The position numbers and the translations under genes are program-made. The notes below the pieces were generated by a model, which saw only the letters and a list, made by a program, of their open reading frames with translations, had not been told where the DNA came from and ran no database searches. Shown piece by piece: positions 36,733 to 46,583 of a stretch of DNA of 64,000 bases. Position 1 is the first letter of the stretch, and every line of letters begins with the position of its first letter. Origin of the DNA: Planctomycetaceae bacterium (GTDB taxonomy: Bacteria; Planctomycetota; Planctomycetia; Planctomycetales; Planctomycetaceae); contig JAKFWA010000085.1 in assembly GCA_021732995.1 (NCBI GenBank), positions 124,001-188,000 of the forward strand, read 5' to 3'.

Positions 36733-38931
36733 CTACTGGGCGCCCACAGTCCCCGAGGCCGGATTCTTGTAGCGATCCGCTGCGGCCCCGGATGGGTTAA
36801 TCGCCCATGCCGCTAGCCGCTGCAGAGTGGGACGATCCCCGGGTGGAACCAGGAACAGCGTGACCTGGTGTCTGTCTTTCCTCAAGCAGGACTCGGGCAG
36901 CAGAATGCTGAAACCCAGTTTGCCAAACCCGACCGGCATCAGCCGAGACACTTCGATGATGCGGTCATCAACCGCGATCGCGATCTCATTCACCGAGTGA
37001 GGCAGATCGGATGCGCTGAGCGTGCCCTCGATCAAGGCCGTTGAGAACCTGTGCCGCAACCGGTCAGGATAGAGTTGATGCTTCCCGATCTCCAGAGTTG
37101 ACGCTTCGTAGTCTTGCATTGCGAAATCAGAAATCGGTCTCCCTCGCCATGAGAGACGAGCTGACATCGCTGCGGGCAGCGCCGACAACGGCTCATCGCC
37201 GAACAGCGATTGCCGCCGCTGAATCGCTCGTTTCTTCGCCGGGAAATCTGGTTCTACGACAGTCATTGCTTCCTGAAAGAAGAATGTCTTTCGAGGGCGT
37301 GACGCTTCCCCCAACAACGACGATCCATCGACGGAATCTCGGGGCTCAATTTTGAGCACATCCAGAATGGTGGGGAATATGTCGATCGTTTCCACGTTTC
37401 GATCACTCTGTTCTCCGACTTGTTGTCCTGGACGTTTGACGAACAGAGGCACGCTCAGCAAATCTGGTAGAGTCTCGGCGTCCGGCACGCGGCGAGAGTG
37501 TCCGGGACGAAATGATACCCCATGATCAGCCGTCACAATGAGCAGGGAAGAGTCCCAGATCCCCTGCTCTTTCATGCGTTTCTGAAGCTGACCCAGGAAG
37601 CGATCTACAAACCCGACCTGCAATCGATATCGGTGCTCCCAGCGCATGACGTCAGCAGCGTCGTCACGCCAGCTTTCCCCGAGTTCTCCCAGTGCCGATT
37701 CTGGCACCAATGGTGCGTCACCATCAGCAAGATAGTGCTGACCGGAAGGTAAGTAGCACCACGGGTAGTGAGGTAGTAATACGTGTAAAAAGTAGAATCG
37801 AGGCCGCTCCGATGGATAAATACACTTAAGAAAGTGATCCAACTGCGCGTGCCGGGGAAGATTGTTGAGGTTCATCCGCCCGGTGGTCTGCTCAATCCCA
37901 TCAGACGCATCGCGCAGCCCATACCAGGTGCGAGGAATCGGAATTAATTCCACCCCCAGATCGCGCGGAAACAAGAGCTGTGGATAAACCGCAGCTAAAG
38001 TGTGTATCAGTCGCAGGAATCGTTGTCCTACCGGACGATCAAGCGACCTCCACTGGGCAGCGCGCGGATACAACCGTGAGTATACTTCGCACGCAACGAG
38101 GTCGTAGGCGCCCGTCGACGCGATGACTTCGAACAGATTACCCGGATAGTTAACCGCTTCAGGATCGCGGTCTCGTTCGGGTAAACGCCCCGTCAGAATT
38201 GCAGGGACGGCCATCTGCGTCCTGGCATGTACTGTCGTCGCATTGCGGTACCACGTCGATGCTTGCCCCAATTCTGCCATATTCGGGAAGCGCTGCGCGT
38301 CAAACTTAAGGTCGTCATTCATCAGCGTCAGGCCGCTGAACTCGTCGAACACGACCAGCACGACTGGAGCGGGGTTCTGCACCGTGACCGGAGACTTCGT
38401 ATTCAGCGCAGTAGTGTTGGATTGCCAGATCTGGGCAGCGAAGGCCGCAGGAAAAACAACTGCGCCCCACGCTGTGAACGACAACCAATGCCGAAACCAG
38501 AGCAGTCTCTGATACATAGCGATCGCGAGACCAACCAGTCCGATGGCAATCACGCACGTCACGAACCAAACCAGGCTCAAGGCCTGCAACGTGGGGTGAG
38601 CCAACAGCGGTCGAAGCAGGCTCAACGCGGCCATCAGCATCAGGCAGATCACAACGCTATCGCGACCACGGCCTCTCAGTCGTGAAGAAACCCTGAGGAC
38701 CAATCGATCCACTGCAAATGCCGCAGCCGGCAGTCCCACCACCAGAAGCGCCACAAGCCCTGCCATTTCAGGCCACTGCAAGCCAGCTTCCCAGCGATAG
38801 CCTGAGTTCCGCGCCAGCGCGTCCAGGACCGGCTGAGTCACGGCGATCGAACACAGTCCGACAATATGCCTCATGCGGTCAATCGCAGAGATCGAACCTG
38901 CCTCAGCAGATGGAGCCATCAAAGAATCCAT
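36733..38931 (-). CDS. Membrane-anchored sulfatase-like (alkaline phosphatase superfamily) enzyme
   Basis: 732 residues. The N-terminal ~190 carry about four transmembrane segments (LVALLVVGLPAAAFAV; VICLMLMAALSLLRPLLA; ALSLVWFVTCVIAIGLVG; FTAWGAVVFPAAFAA). A sulfatase-fold catalytic domain follows: VLVVFDEFSG, NATTVHARTQMAVPAILTG (a Thr rather than the Cys of CxPxR in the nucleophile region), and LLIVTADHGVSFRPGH. The layout is like lipoteichoic-acid synthases and phosphoethanolamine transferases, so it is more likely a phospho- or glycerophosphotransferase/hydrolase than a sulfatase. A ~200-residue C-terminal module is unassigned. A 45-residue membrane protein precedes it, 135 bp upstream. 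Confidence 0.82.
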   Translation of the reverse strand: MDSLMAPSAEAGSISAIDRMRHIVGLCSIAVTQPVLDALARNSGYRWEAGLQWPEMAGLVALLVVGLPAAAFAVDRLVLRVSSRLRGRGRDSVVICLMLMAALSLLRPLLAHPTLQALSLVWFVTCVIAIGLVGLAIAMYQRLLWFRHWLSFTAWGAVVFPAAFAAQIWQSNTTALNTKSPVTVQNPAPVVLVVFDEFSGLTLMNDDLKFDAQRFPNMAELGQASTWYRNATTVHARTQMAVPAILTGRLPERDRDPEAVNYPGNLFEVIASTGAYDLVACEVYSRLYPRAAQWRSLDRPVGQRFLRLIHTLAAVYPQLLFPRDLGVELIPIPRTWYGLRDASDGIEQTTGRMNLNNLPRHAQLDHFLKCIYPSERPRFYFLHVLLPHYPWCYLPSGQHYLADGDAPLVPESALGELGESWRDDAADVMRWEHRYRLQVGFVDRFLGQLQKRMKEQGIWDSSLLIVTADHGVSFRPGHSRRVPDAETLPDLLSVPLFVKRPGQQVGEQSDRNVETIDIFPTILDVLKIEPRDSVDGSSLLGEASRPRKTFFFQEAMTVVEPDFPAKKRAIQRRQSLFGDEPLSALPAAMSARLSWRGRPISDFAMQDYEASTLEIGKHQLYPDRLRHRFSTALIEGTLSASDLPHSVNEIAIAVDDRIIEVSRLMPVGFGKLGFSILLPESCLRKDRHQVTLFLVPPGDRPTLQRLAAWAINPSGAAADRYKNPASGTVGAQ

Positions 38932-39066
38932 GAAAGGCTGATAAAGGCGTTAGTGTTGATGGAAATGCAAAGGCGACCACAGTCCCGCATGGTTTAGGGG
39001 GAAGGCTTCGGAATCCCACGCGGGGCCGCCTGCGTCTTGTCGCACTCACGAAGAGCCCGGCTGCAA

Positions 39067-39204
39067 TCAACGTGCGGAGCGACGTGCGACTCTGTTTTGC
39101 CACAAGTAACGCACCAGGACGATAAGCCCGCTGGCGCCTCCCAAGATGGCTTGGAGCACGAGGCTACCCGCGCTGGGGTCAAAGTAGGCAACAACCTGCG
39201 GCAT
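39067..39204 (-). CDS. Small conserved membrane protein (45 aa), 'DPxxGSxxLQ' type
   Basis: ATG 39204 has a GGAAGG ribosome site nine bases upstream, well inside a longer unsupported frame. The product reads YFDPSAGSLVLQAILGGASG then LIVLVRYLWQNR: a DPxxGSxxLQ motif, one transmembrane helix and a basic tail. I recognise this pattern from short proteins next to sulfatase-fold phospho-transferase genes, and the gene just downstream on the same strand is of that class. It is probably an accessory subunit, which is inferred. Confidence 0.68.
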   Translation of the reverse strand: MPQVVAYFDPSAGSLVLQAILGGASGLIVLVRYLWQNRVARRSAR

Positions 39205-39396
39205 CAGATAAATCCCTTCCTGGAACGATCGCGCACTGGCGGCGCTGGAGGGATTATTACGACCGCAACCTGTAGTTTCGCTGAAGCGGTTGTCCGAAAT
39301 CGAGCAATCAACGTGACGCAATTGCGACATCTAAGGGTGACCGACCAAGCAGTCCCGAAATTGATCAACATCCCGCCTGTCTTGCGAAGACACTGT
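39205..39396. other. Intergenic gap upstream of small membrane protein
   Basis: This 192-bp gap contains only the ribosome site of the 45-residue gene. No terminator or RNA gene was recognised. It separates the deacetylase operon from the sulfatase-like pair. Confidence 0.4.
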
Positions 39397-40413
39397 TCAA
39401 TGCCGCAAGGCGTCCGCGATCTGATCGAGGTCCGCGAACTCGGCGTTGCCACCGGCAGCCTGCACGAGATCGCAAATCAGGTCGATGGTCTTGAGCTCCG
39501 GATCAACAACTCCCAGGCAAGACGGGTGAGCCAGGAAGTCGAACACAGCCTTATTCTCAATGGACCAGGCGACCGCTCGACGCACCGCTTCGAGGAACCA
39601 TTCCAACTTCCACTGGCCGTTACGAAACGCACCGATGTCGCTGATCGGGCTCATCGGGATTTCGATCAGCCCGGTTGGATACACGAACGGCTGAGACTTC
39701 GCGTGAGCCTGCACAATGCTGTCATACACGTCCGCACTTGGCTTCTCCTTGGGCTGAGTATTGGCATGAGCCGGGTACATGCTGCTGACCCATTTGAATC
39801 CGAGGTCCAGCAACATCTGCTGGAGGTCTTCGCGACCGACGAGGCCTGTGTTGAAGCCACCGGGAGTGCGGAAGCCGCGAGCTTCAGTGCCCACTCGTTG
39901 TTTCAACGCCAGCGTTGTCAGTCGAATGTTCTCTCGAATGACATCAGCGGGCTGGCGATCTTCAATTAGCCACGGCGCACGCTGAAAGCGGAACTGCAGA
40001 TCAGAGTTCTTGCGTGCCATTACATTCACATGATCGTAAGTATGGTTCCCAATTGGGTGGCCGTCCTTCGCGATCTCTGCCAACCACGTGATATCCGCTT
40101 GCTCGAGAGCTCGCCCAACGCAGAAGTAGTGAATACGACCACCGCTCGCTTTGACTCGCCGTCCGGCAGCGACTGAATACTTCTTCGCGGCGTCATCGAG
40201 ATTACCTTTCTCATAATCCCAATGAGTGTCTTCCCAGCGAGGGAAGTTGCGACTCATCTCGAGGTCCAACGTGATCGCAATCCGAGCCTTCTTCTTCTCG
40301 GCGGATATCGCGGAGTTAAGACTCAGCCCGATTCCGATCATTCCGCCAACGCACAAGCCCGTTGCGGAACGCAGCCAGTCGCGACGCGAAGAGACAGCGG
40401 TTTGGTGGGGCAT
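39397..40413 (-). CDS. Polysaccharide deacetylase-like protein, Tat-exported
   Basis: 338 residues from ATG 40413, which overlaps the upstream stop by one base (TGATG); the longer frame to 40611 lies inside that gene. A Tat signal is present (SSRRDWLRSATGLCVGG). NodB-type motifs: ITLDLEMS (motif 1, Asp-Leu-Glu in place of the usual DDG), HPIGNHTYDHVNV (the HxxxH metal site) and GFRTPGG (motif 3). With the isochorismatase-like gene it forms a translationally coupled pair. It probably removes N- or O-acetyl groups from a cell-surface or external polysaccharide. Confidence 0.86.
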   Translation of the reverse strand: MPHQTAVSSRRDWLRSATGLCVGGMIGIGLSLNSAISAEKKKARIAITLDLEMSRNFPRWEDTHWDYEKGNLDDAAKKYSVAAGRRVKASGGRIHYFCVGRALEQADITWLAEIAKDGHPIGNHTYDHVNVMARKNSDLQFRFQRAPWLIEDRQPADVIRENIRLTTLALKQRVGTEARGFRTPGGFNTGLVGREDLQQMLLDLGFKWVSSMYPAHANTQPKEKPSADVYDSIVQAHAKSQPFVYPTGLIEIPMSPISDIGAFRNGQWKLEWFLEAVRRAVAWSIENKAVFDFLAHPSCLGVVDPELKTIDLICDLVQAAGGNAEFADLDQIADALRH

Positions 40414-41465
40414 CACTTCTTCTCCGGAGCAAGCTCTACCCACGAGACCTGGGTAATGAGTTGGTTCAATGCGGCGAACGAAATCGCGGCATTCACCGCC
40501 ATGCGAGGAGACTTGTTCGACGGGAACGTCGCCAGCGAAGCGTCCGCCACCAGAAAAACGTTGAAGTCCTTCGAAAGGTTTTCGTAGCCCGCCGTTGTGC
40601 GGCAGTAGCACATGTCCGTCGCATAACCCGTCAGCAGCACATGCCGGACACCGTTCTTCTTTAAGAAATCACGCAACGGCGGATAGCCCTCAGCGTCGTA
40701 GATGACAACGTCATGCGGATCGACACTCACTGAAGTGCTCACAGGAATCGGTAACGCCCAGAAGCCTGAGCCGTTGTAGTGGGTACCGGCATCGAGTCCG
40801 GGGAACTGTCGGAAGTAGTCAATCACTGGCTTGTCCTGGCTCAGCCGCAGTGCCTCGGGGAGCGGTTGCCCCTTGTAGTCGTAAGCCGCGAGCGCCTTGC
40901 GCAGCTCCTGAGTGCCAGACGTTCGCTCCTCAGCCGTCGGAGTCTTTGTGAACGAACGATAAACCTTCGCGCGCACGGCGTCGGCCGGTCCCGGCAGGCT
41001 ATACATGACGAACGCCGCCCTGCCACGCAGTCTCTTCAAGAATGGGTCGATCACCTGCTTGGTGTGCTTGGCCGCGAGCGCGTTCTTGCGCGGCGTGCAG
41101 AAGTCGGCAACGCCATTGGGCTCCGGGCTCTTCCAGCCCCACTCATCATCAATGGCCCACGGATGAACCATGATGACGGCCGTTTCACTCGCCCGCAGGT
41201 AATTTGGCATCTCAATGATGCCACGAGCGTTGTAGGAGAAACGCCAAGCCCGGACGCGCAAATCGGCAGCATCATCATTCACAATCGCCGGAGCTTCGAA
41301 GTGAGCCTCTTCAAGAATTGGCTCAAAGAATTCTGGATAGTCCGCCAGCAACGCTTTTGGATTCTCGATCTGCTTGAGCCGATTCTCGTAAGTTCTCGAC
41401 GGCGGTTGTTCAGAGGCGCCGACAAGGCTCGGCAGCAGGCAAAGCAGCAGCAATGCGGTTCGCAT
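40413..41465 (-). CDS. Secreted isochorismatase-like cysteine hydrolase
   Basis: 350 residues from ATG 41465, chosen for AGGAG at six-base spacing and a signal peptide (TALLLLCLLPSLVGASE); the frame extends to 41537. The fold is recognised from AVIMVHPWAIDDEW, VRHVLLTGYATDMCYCRTT and VFLVADASLATF, where the first Cys of DMCYC is the likely nucleophile. Relatives cleave isochorismate, nicotinamide or carbamoyl/peroxyureidoacrylate-type amides. A secreted version with ~100 extra N-terminal residues is unusual, so the substrate is unknown. It is coupled to the deacetylase gene downstream. Confidence 0.83.
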   Translation of the reverse strand: MRTALLLLCLLPSLVGASEQPPSRTYENRLKQIENPKALLADYPEFFEPILEEAHFEAPAIVNDDAADLRVRAWRFSYNARGIIEMPNYLRASETAVIMVHPWAIDDEWGWKSPEPNGVADFCTPRKNALAAKHTKQVIDPFLKRLRGRAAFVMYSLPGPADAVRAKVYRSFTKTPTAEERTSGTQELRKALAAYDYKGQPLPEALRLSQDKPVIDYFRQFPGLDAGTHYNGSGFWALPIPVSTSVSVDPHDVVIYDAEGYPPLRDFLKKNGVRHVLLTGYATDMCYCRTTAGYENLSKDFNVFLVADASLATFPSNKSPRMAVNAAISFAALNQLITQVSWVELAPEKK

Positions 41466-41533
41466 AAGTCGCTCCTGAAGGGGCATAGCGATCAGATTCG
41501 GGCCTCGCGCGTCAATCATCGTGCGAATTGATG

Positions 41534-44500
41534 TCACTTTTGTAAGTAAGAAAACAAGTCACGCAGGTCCTGCGGTTTCAGTTGCCGGTAAAGGTCTTCC
41601 GGCATCAGAGATGTTGGGGAGTCGTGCAACTCATCAATCTCACCGCTCGCGATGACTTGTGGCTCGCCTTTCGAGTCCACCAGCGTGATGGCAGCGTCAT
41701 CCCGTGCAATCGGCAGACCAGTCAATACTCGGCCATTCTTTGTTTGCACAATGACGCTGACGAACTCTTTGCGAATTACACTGCTCGGATCGACCAAGCT
41801 GATGAGCAAGAAGTCTCTATCCTGCCGATTCGCGGTCGTTAAATCAGGACCAACTTTCTGGCCCTCGCCAAACAACTGATGGCAAGCCGCACAATGCTTC
41901 TTGAACAGTTGCTGGCCGACGGTGGGATTGCCGCCTGCCGCCCGCAGGTCGTTGTTAAGTCGACGAACTTCAGCCAGCTTCTCCTCGCGGGTGGTATTGT
42001 GCAGTTTGCCCCAATGTTTTGTGACAAGGCGATCTAGTTCTTGATCTGCGAAGAGTGCGATGCGACGTACTTGCTCAATCGATGTCGATGCCGCCGGAAC
42101 CTCACTACGATCCACGGCAATCAGCCATGACCTGGCAGAGGTGGGTCGAGACAAAAGCACATCGCGAATGCGTGCCTTCAACTCTTCTGACTTTGACTGC
42201 TGATGCACGACAATCAATTGTTGAACAATCGCCGGCTCATCGAATTGAGCGAGCACTTGCAAGGCCGCCAAACGTACCGCAACAGAACGATCCGATGTAA
42301 ACAGCGCCTGCGCTGGCTCTATGAGTTTCTGATCGCGAATTAAACTCAAGATGCCCAACAACTGCACCCGCCTCGCTTCCGCAGTGGCGTCGTTAAACGC
42401 CTCGTCGATGGTGGCCTGGAGTGGTTCTGGAAGGCGCAACGCGACCCCTAATTGCAACAAGACCAATTGAGCCGGTGCCGCGCGCCAATCATTCAGTAAG
42501 TATCGAGCGACCTCATGCTGCTGAGCTTGCACTAACCACGCATCAACGTCGCCACCGCGAGGTTGTTCGTTCCAACCAGTCAATATGTGCGGCCATAAAG
42601 CGGATCGCGCTGAGTCGGTTGGCGCGGCGTGTAGCAGTGTGAAAAGGGATTCGAGCCCCTTGTGTGTCCGCTCGGCGGCATAGCGACGAATCAAACGCGG
42701 TAGCAGCACGTCGCGACCAAGCCGCGACTTCCACAATGTCGGGCGCACAAAACGTCGCAACACATCCTGGTCGTCAACGATGCAATGCTTCTCCACTGCC
42801 CACCACCACAGTAAGGGTAAGTACGGATCGTCGAGGTCGAGATCACGGTTGATGTTCGCATTGATGATGGGCATGGCATGCGGAGCCGGAAACCGCGCAG
42901 CGCTGCACGCCAATTGCTGACGTACCGAAACGTCCAGTTCTTGTTCCGCAAGGTGATCGAGTTGTTGCGCCATCTCGGGCGAAATCAGCCTGCCGTCTCC
43001 TAACAGGCGGACCGTCCACGCCCGCACTGCAGGATGCGGGCTAGCGAGCAATTGCGTGGCGATCTCTTCATTGAAGCCACCCAACACATTCAACGACCAC
43101 AACGCTTCGAGCGCACTCACTTCATCAGAGTTCTTCAACGCGGACTCATAGAACACCCCTGACAGTCGAGCTCTTTCTGTCTTTTTAGAGTCATCAAGAG
43201 CTGCACGGTCGAATCGCCGCGTCAGCTCTTGTCGAGCTCGCCGCACATACCACTGACTGCGATGTTGGTGGAGCTTCACCAATTCGTCCGAGCTGAGTTT
43301 TGCAAAGTCGATTGACTGAGCTCGCGGCGTTTCCTTGGCGGCGATGCGATAGATGCGACCATTTGAGCGATCCCATTCCGCGTCGGGATCGGGATGCGCC
43401 GTTCGTGCATCGTGCCAATCGGCTATATAAATCGCGCCGTCTGGCCCGAGCGTCACATCAGTCGGGGCGAACCATGAGTCGTTCGAGAGCAGCAACTCAC
43501 CGCCGTGAGCGGTCTGTACCGTCGAACCACGCTTTTGAATCTCGTGCCAATAAACCCCGTGCCCCAGTAAGTCGCCCGCGATGTACTTGTCGCGGAAGGC
43601 ATCGGGGAATGAATCGCCTTGGTAGACGATGCCACCAACCGTGACGTGCCCACCTCGGAAATTCTGATGCGGAGCATGTTCGAAATAGCCGTAAGTGTGC
43701 GGGTTGTGCAAAGCTCCATGCTTGCCGAAGGATTTCACGAAGTACCCGCCCTGCACTCCGTGCAACAGCGTATGCCCACCAAAGTTAGTGCTGTAAAGCA
43801 GGCGACCAGTGCGATCAAAATCCAGTCCCCAGGAATTGCCGCCGCCTTCGCAAAATAGCTCGAACCGACGCGTCGGCGGGTGATAGCGCCAGACCCCTTG
43901 CTGAAATTCAATGCCGCGAATGTTGGCGGTGACCGTGCTGCCCTGGCATCCATACAGCCAACCGTCCGGCCCAAAGATCAACGAGTTGGCAACACTGTGT
44001 GCATCTTCCATCCCGAATCCAGTGAGCAGAACTTTGGGCTCCGAGTCTGGTATGTCGTCTCGATCATGATCAGGATAGAAGAGGAGATATGGCACGTTCA
44101 GCACAAACACGCCGCCGTGACCAAACGCAATCCCCGTGGCAAGATTGAGGCCATCAACAAAATCACGACTGCGATCCATACGGCCATCGCCATCAGAATC
44201 TTCAAGGATCGTGATGCGGTCCGCACCGCGTGGTCCCCTGGGAGGTGGCTCAGGAACACGGTCGTACTTTGTTCGCGAGTATCGATCGACCTGCACTCGG
44301 TTGAGGCCCGCGGGATTCGGGTACTGCAGATACTGAATAACCCACAAGCGGCCGCGATCATCAAGCTCGATCGCCACCGGTTGCCGCACCAGCGGTTCTG
44401 ACGCAATTACACTGACTTCAAAGCCGTCAGCGACCTTCATTCGCTTCGCAGCTTCGTCAGCGGTCAGCCCTTGAGCTACCGCAGCACGCGTCGCAGACAT

Positions 44501-44551
44501 CTCCCAGCTCAACGCGACCAGACACCAGACGCACGATGTGATCAATCTCAC
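41534..44551 (-). CDS. PVC-type heme-binding dehydrogenase-like protein (NHL propeller + HEAT + cytochrome c)
   Basis: 1005 residues. The start GTG 44551 is chosen because GGGAGG lies six bases upstream and a signal peptide begins there (RLITSCVWCLVALSWEM); the frame extends to 44644. Residues ~40-440 form a beta-propeller of the planctomycete membrane-bound-dehydrogenase type (DRGRLWVIQYLQYPNPAG, GPDGWLYGCQGSTVTANIRG, VTLGPDGAIYIADWHD). About 450-830 carry HEAT-like helices. The C-terminal domain has CAACH with GQKVGPDLT, RKEFVSVIVQTKNGR and DLFSYLQK, matching the Pirellula/Verrucomicrobium heme-binding domain. It is a periplasmic redox enzyme of unknown substrate, probably acting on sugars. 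Confidence 0.92.
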   Translation of the reverse strand: MRLITSCVWCLVALSWEMSATRAAVAQGLTADEAAKRMKVADGFEVSVIASEPLVRQPVAIELDDRGRLWVIQYLQYPNPAGLNRVQVDRYSRTKYDRVPEPPPRGPRGADRITILEDSDGDGRMDRSRDFVDGLNLATGIAFGHGGVFVLNVPYLLFYPDHDRDDIPDSEPKVLLTGFGMEDAHSVANSLIFGPDGWLYGCQGSTVTANIRGIEFQQGVWRYHPPTRRFELFCEGGGNSWGLDFDRTGRLLYSTNFGGHTLLHGVQGGYFVKSFGKHGALHNPHTYGYFEHAPHQNFRGGHVTVGGIVYQGDSFPDAFRDKYIAGDLLGHGVYWHEIQKRGSTVQTAHGGELLLSNDSWFAPTDVTLGPDGAIYIADWHDARTAHPDPDAEWDRSNGRIYRIAAKETPRAQSIDFAKLSSDELVKLHQHRSQWYVRRARQELTRRFDRAALDDSKKTERARLSGVFYESALKNSDEVSALEALWSLNVLGGFNEEIATQLLASPHPAVRAWTVRLLGDGRLISPEMAQQLDHLAEQELDVSVRQQLACSAARFPAPHAMPIINANINRDLDLDDPYLPLLWWWAVEKHCIVDDQDVLRRFVRPTLWKSRLGRDVLLPRLIRRYAAERTHKGLESLFTLLHAAPTDSARSALWPHILTGWNEQPRGGDVDAWLVQAQQHEVARYLLNDWRAAPAQLVLLQLGVALRLPEPLQATIDEAFNDATAEARRVQLLGILSLIRDQKLIEPAQALFTSDRSVAVRLAALQVLAQFDEPAIVQQLIVVHQQSKSEELKARIRDVLLSRPTSARSWLIAVDRSEVPAASTSIEQVRRIALFADQELDRLVTKHWGKLHNTTREEKLAEVRRLNNDLRAAGGNPTVGQQLFKKHCAACHQLFGEGQKVGPDLTTANRQDRDFLLISLVDPSSVIRKEFVSVIVQTKNGRVLTGLPIARDDAAITLVDSKGEPQVIASGEIDELHDSPTSLMPEDLYRQLKPQDLRDLFSYLQK

Positions 44552-45044
44552 ATTCCGCCTCCCGGGATTGTCGTTGAGCCACATCACGACGTCGCAAAAG
44601 ATTAGTGCACCGATTCTGAGAAGACGATCGTCGCGATGGTCCATGATGCGATTGACGATTTCGGATTATCGTCGCCAGCGGCAAGCATCATTTCGGATTT
44701 CAGTCCAACCCGAGTGAGAGAATGCTCGTATCAAGACGCGAGGGGAGCGTTCGGATGTCCTCTTCAAAAGCGAAACTTTCGTCGCGACACTCGATCTGAC
44801 GCTCTTCCGCCATGCTGTTCCACGGTGAATTTCAGCTCCCCGGATCTGTCGGTGGAACTTTGGGATTGCCAACGGTATCTGGCTAAGAGAGATTCAGACA
44901 TGCCCCTCAACTGGAGACTTCAACCCGATTTCAGTAGTGTCCCGCCCCCCTCGCCAGCGAGCCACAGGCGTCCTGGTCTCTCCTTCTGATTTGTCCACCA
45001 ATCTGACGCGAGCCTCAGTTTTCGTCAGTGCTGCTTGAGGTTTC
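44552..45044. other. 493-bp divergent intergenic region
   Basis: The region lies between the minus-strand heme protein and the plus-strand lipoprotein. It contains GGGAGG for the former and GAGG at 45037-45040 for the latter. There is a 10-bp palindrome GACGATCGTC at 44623-44632. No ORF with both a ribosome site and a plausible protein was found. Both promoters must lie here, but none is clear. Confidence 0.45.
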
Positions 45045-45500
45045 ATGAGTAAGTTTTCGTTGCTTGTTCCCCGTGTGTTTACGTTCTGTTTCGTGTTCTC
45101 TTTGTTGGTAGCTTCCGGCTGTGGGTCTTCTTCAGGTCGCCCTGCGGGTGAAGCCGTCGAAGGCACAGTAACGCTCGATGGGAGTCCGCTTGATCAGGGT
45201 CGTATCCAGTTCAAGCCGGAGGACCCCAAGGCACTTTTTGCTTATGCCGACATCGTGGATGGCAAATACAGCATCCAACCGGCGGCAGGGCCTCAGGCCG
45301 GCAAATATCGAGTGGAGATTAACTCTCCCGAAGGTGGACCGATCGTTCCATCGACCGATCCAGCCAAAGCCATGGAACAGGCGAGTGCGCCGCCACCGAA
45401 AGAGCGGATTCCAAGCCGCTACAACGCCACCAGCGAGTTGACTGCCGACATCACGTCGGGAGCACCAAACACGCATAACTTCGAATTGAAGTCGAAGTAA
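45045..45500 (+). CDS. Small lipoprotein with carboxypeptidase-regulatory-like domain
   Basis: 151 residues with a lipoprotein signal (FVFSLLVASGC; lipobox ASGC). The rest reads as one beta-sandwich: VEGTVTLDGSPLDQGRIQFKP then GKYSIQPAAGPQAGKYRVEI. Planctomycete genomes pair this family with DUF1559 genes, and one follows 162 bp downstream. GAGG lies four bases before the ATG. It is anchored in the envelope, and its role is unknown. Confidence 0.87.
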   Translation: MSKFSLLVPRVFTFCFVFSLLVASGCGSSSGRPAGEAVEGTVTLDGSPLDQGRIQFKPEDPKALFAYADIVDGKYSIQPAAGPQAGKYRVEINSPEGGPIVPSTDPAKAMEQASAPPPKERIPSRYNATSELTADITSGAPNTHNFELKSK

Positions 45501-45662
45501 GTGAGCGAGGCGTAACGAGTGCCCGAAGTCGACTGTGGCACGGCTTTCAGTCCGTGCGATAGGTCGTGCTTCGGGAGGTTATGGTGACCTCGTTCTTCTA
45601 TGCCTGCGTTGTGCGCGGGCAGTCTCAATTTGGTTACGTCCCTCAGTTACGGAGATTTGACA

Positions 45663-46583
45663 GTGCTTTTGAAAAGACGCGGTTTCACGCTCATCGAACT
45701 GCTGGTTGTCATCGCAATCATCGCGGTGCTTGTCGCGCTGTTGCTGCCCGCAGTTCAGCAGGCTCGCGAATCAGCTCGACGAGCCCAGTGCAAAAACAAC
45801 CTCAAGCAATTGGGCATCGCGTTTCAAGCTTACGCCGAGCAGTTTGGAAAGTTGCCGATTGCCAGTATGGGAGCGTCGGCAACGCAAATCACCGACCAGA
45901 ACCAAAGCGGCTACGTCTGGCTGCGAGCAATCATGCCGTTCATCGATCAATTGTCGTCCTTTGAACAATGGGACCAGAACGTCCAGTACGCGGTCAACAA
46001 CAACGTCAACATCATTCGCAACGTGATTCCGGGTCTGCAATGCCCCTCCGATCCGGCGTCCAAGACCTGGAACAACACTCCGAACTACAACTACGCTGTG
46101 AACTTGGGCAATACGACCACTAACCGCCTCGCGACTTACAACGGGGCAACATACAGCCCGGCTCCGTTCTGGCAGTCGTCTTCCGCTGACGGCCGCTGCA
46201 CCTCGTTCCGTGACATGACGGACGGCGCCAGCAACGTGATCCTGGCGGCAGAATTGCGTCAGGGACAGAATGGTCAGGACCTGCGTGGGTTGATCTGGTA
46301 CGTGCCCTACGTGGGCTTTACGACCAACGTGACCCCGAACAGTTCCGTTCCAGATCGCCTCAATTCCACGTTCTGCGTGACCACCAACTCGGCCATCGGC
46401 TTGCCTTGCCTGGGTGAAACGGCAACGGACCCCACGCGATTCGCAGCGCGGAGTTCCCACGTCGGTGGCGTGCATGTAATGCTCGGCGATGGCAGTACCC
46501 GTTTCGTGGGCGATAACATAGATCTCACAACGTGGCGAAACCTCGGCACAATGGCCGACGGCGAGCCGCTCAACGATTTCTAA
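45663..46583 (+). CDS. DUF1559 protein with type II prepilin-like N-terminus
   Basis: 306 residues from GTG 45663 with GGAG eight bases upstream. The N-terminus is a prepilin signal: [20 protein letters not shown] followed by [17 protein letters not shown]1559 signatures follow: [36 protein letters not shown] and [20 protein letters not shown]. Members are processed by a prepilin peptidase and belong to a planctomycete-expanded pilin/pseudopilin group. No peptidase gene is present here. It probably forms an operon with the preceding lipoprotein. Confidence 0.93.
   Translation: MLLKRRGFTLIELLVVIAIIAVLVALLLPAVQQARESARRAQCKNNLKQLGIAFQAYAEQFGKLPIASMGASATQITDQNQSGYVWLRAIMPFIDQLSSFEQWDQNVQYAVNNNVNIIRNVIPGLQCPSDPASKTWNNTPNYNYAVNLGNTTTNRLATYNGATYSPAPFWQSSSADGRCTSFRDMTDGASNVILAAELRQGQNGQDLRGLIWYVPYVGFTTNVTPNSSVPDRLNSTFCVTTNSAIGLPCLGETATDPTRFAARSSHVGGVHVMLGDGSTRFVGDNIDLTTWRNLGTMADGEPLNDF

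Noticed and set aside
39037-39969. 310-codon plus-strand ORF opposite the deacetylase and the small membrane protein
   Set aside because: It has no recognisable domain and overlaps two supported minus-strand genes.
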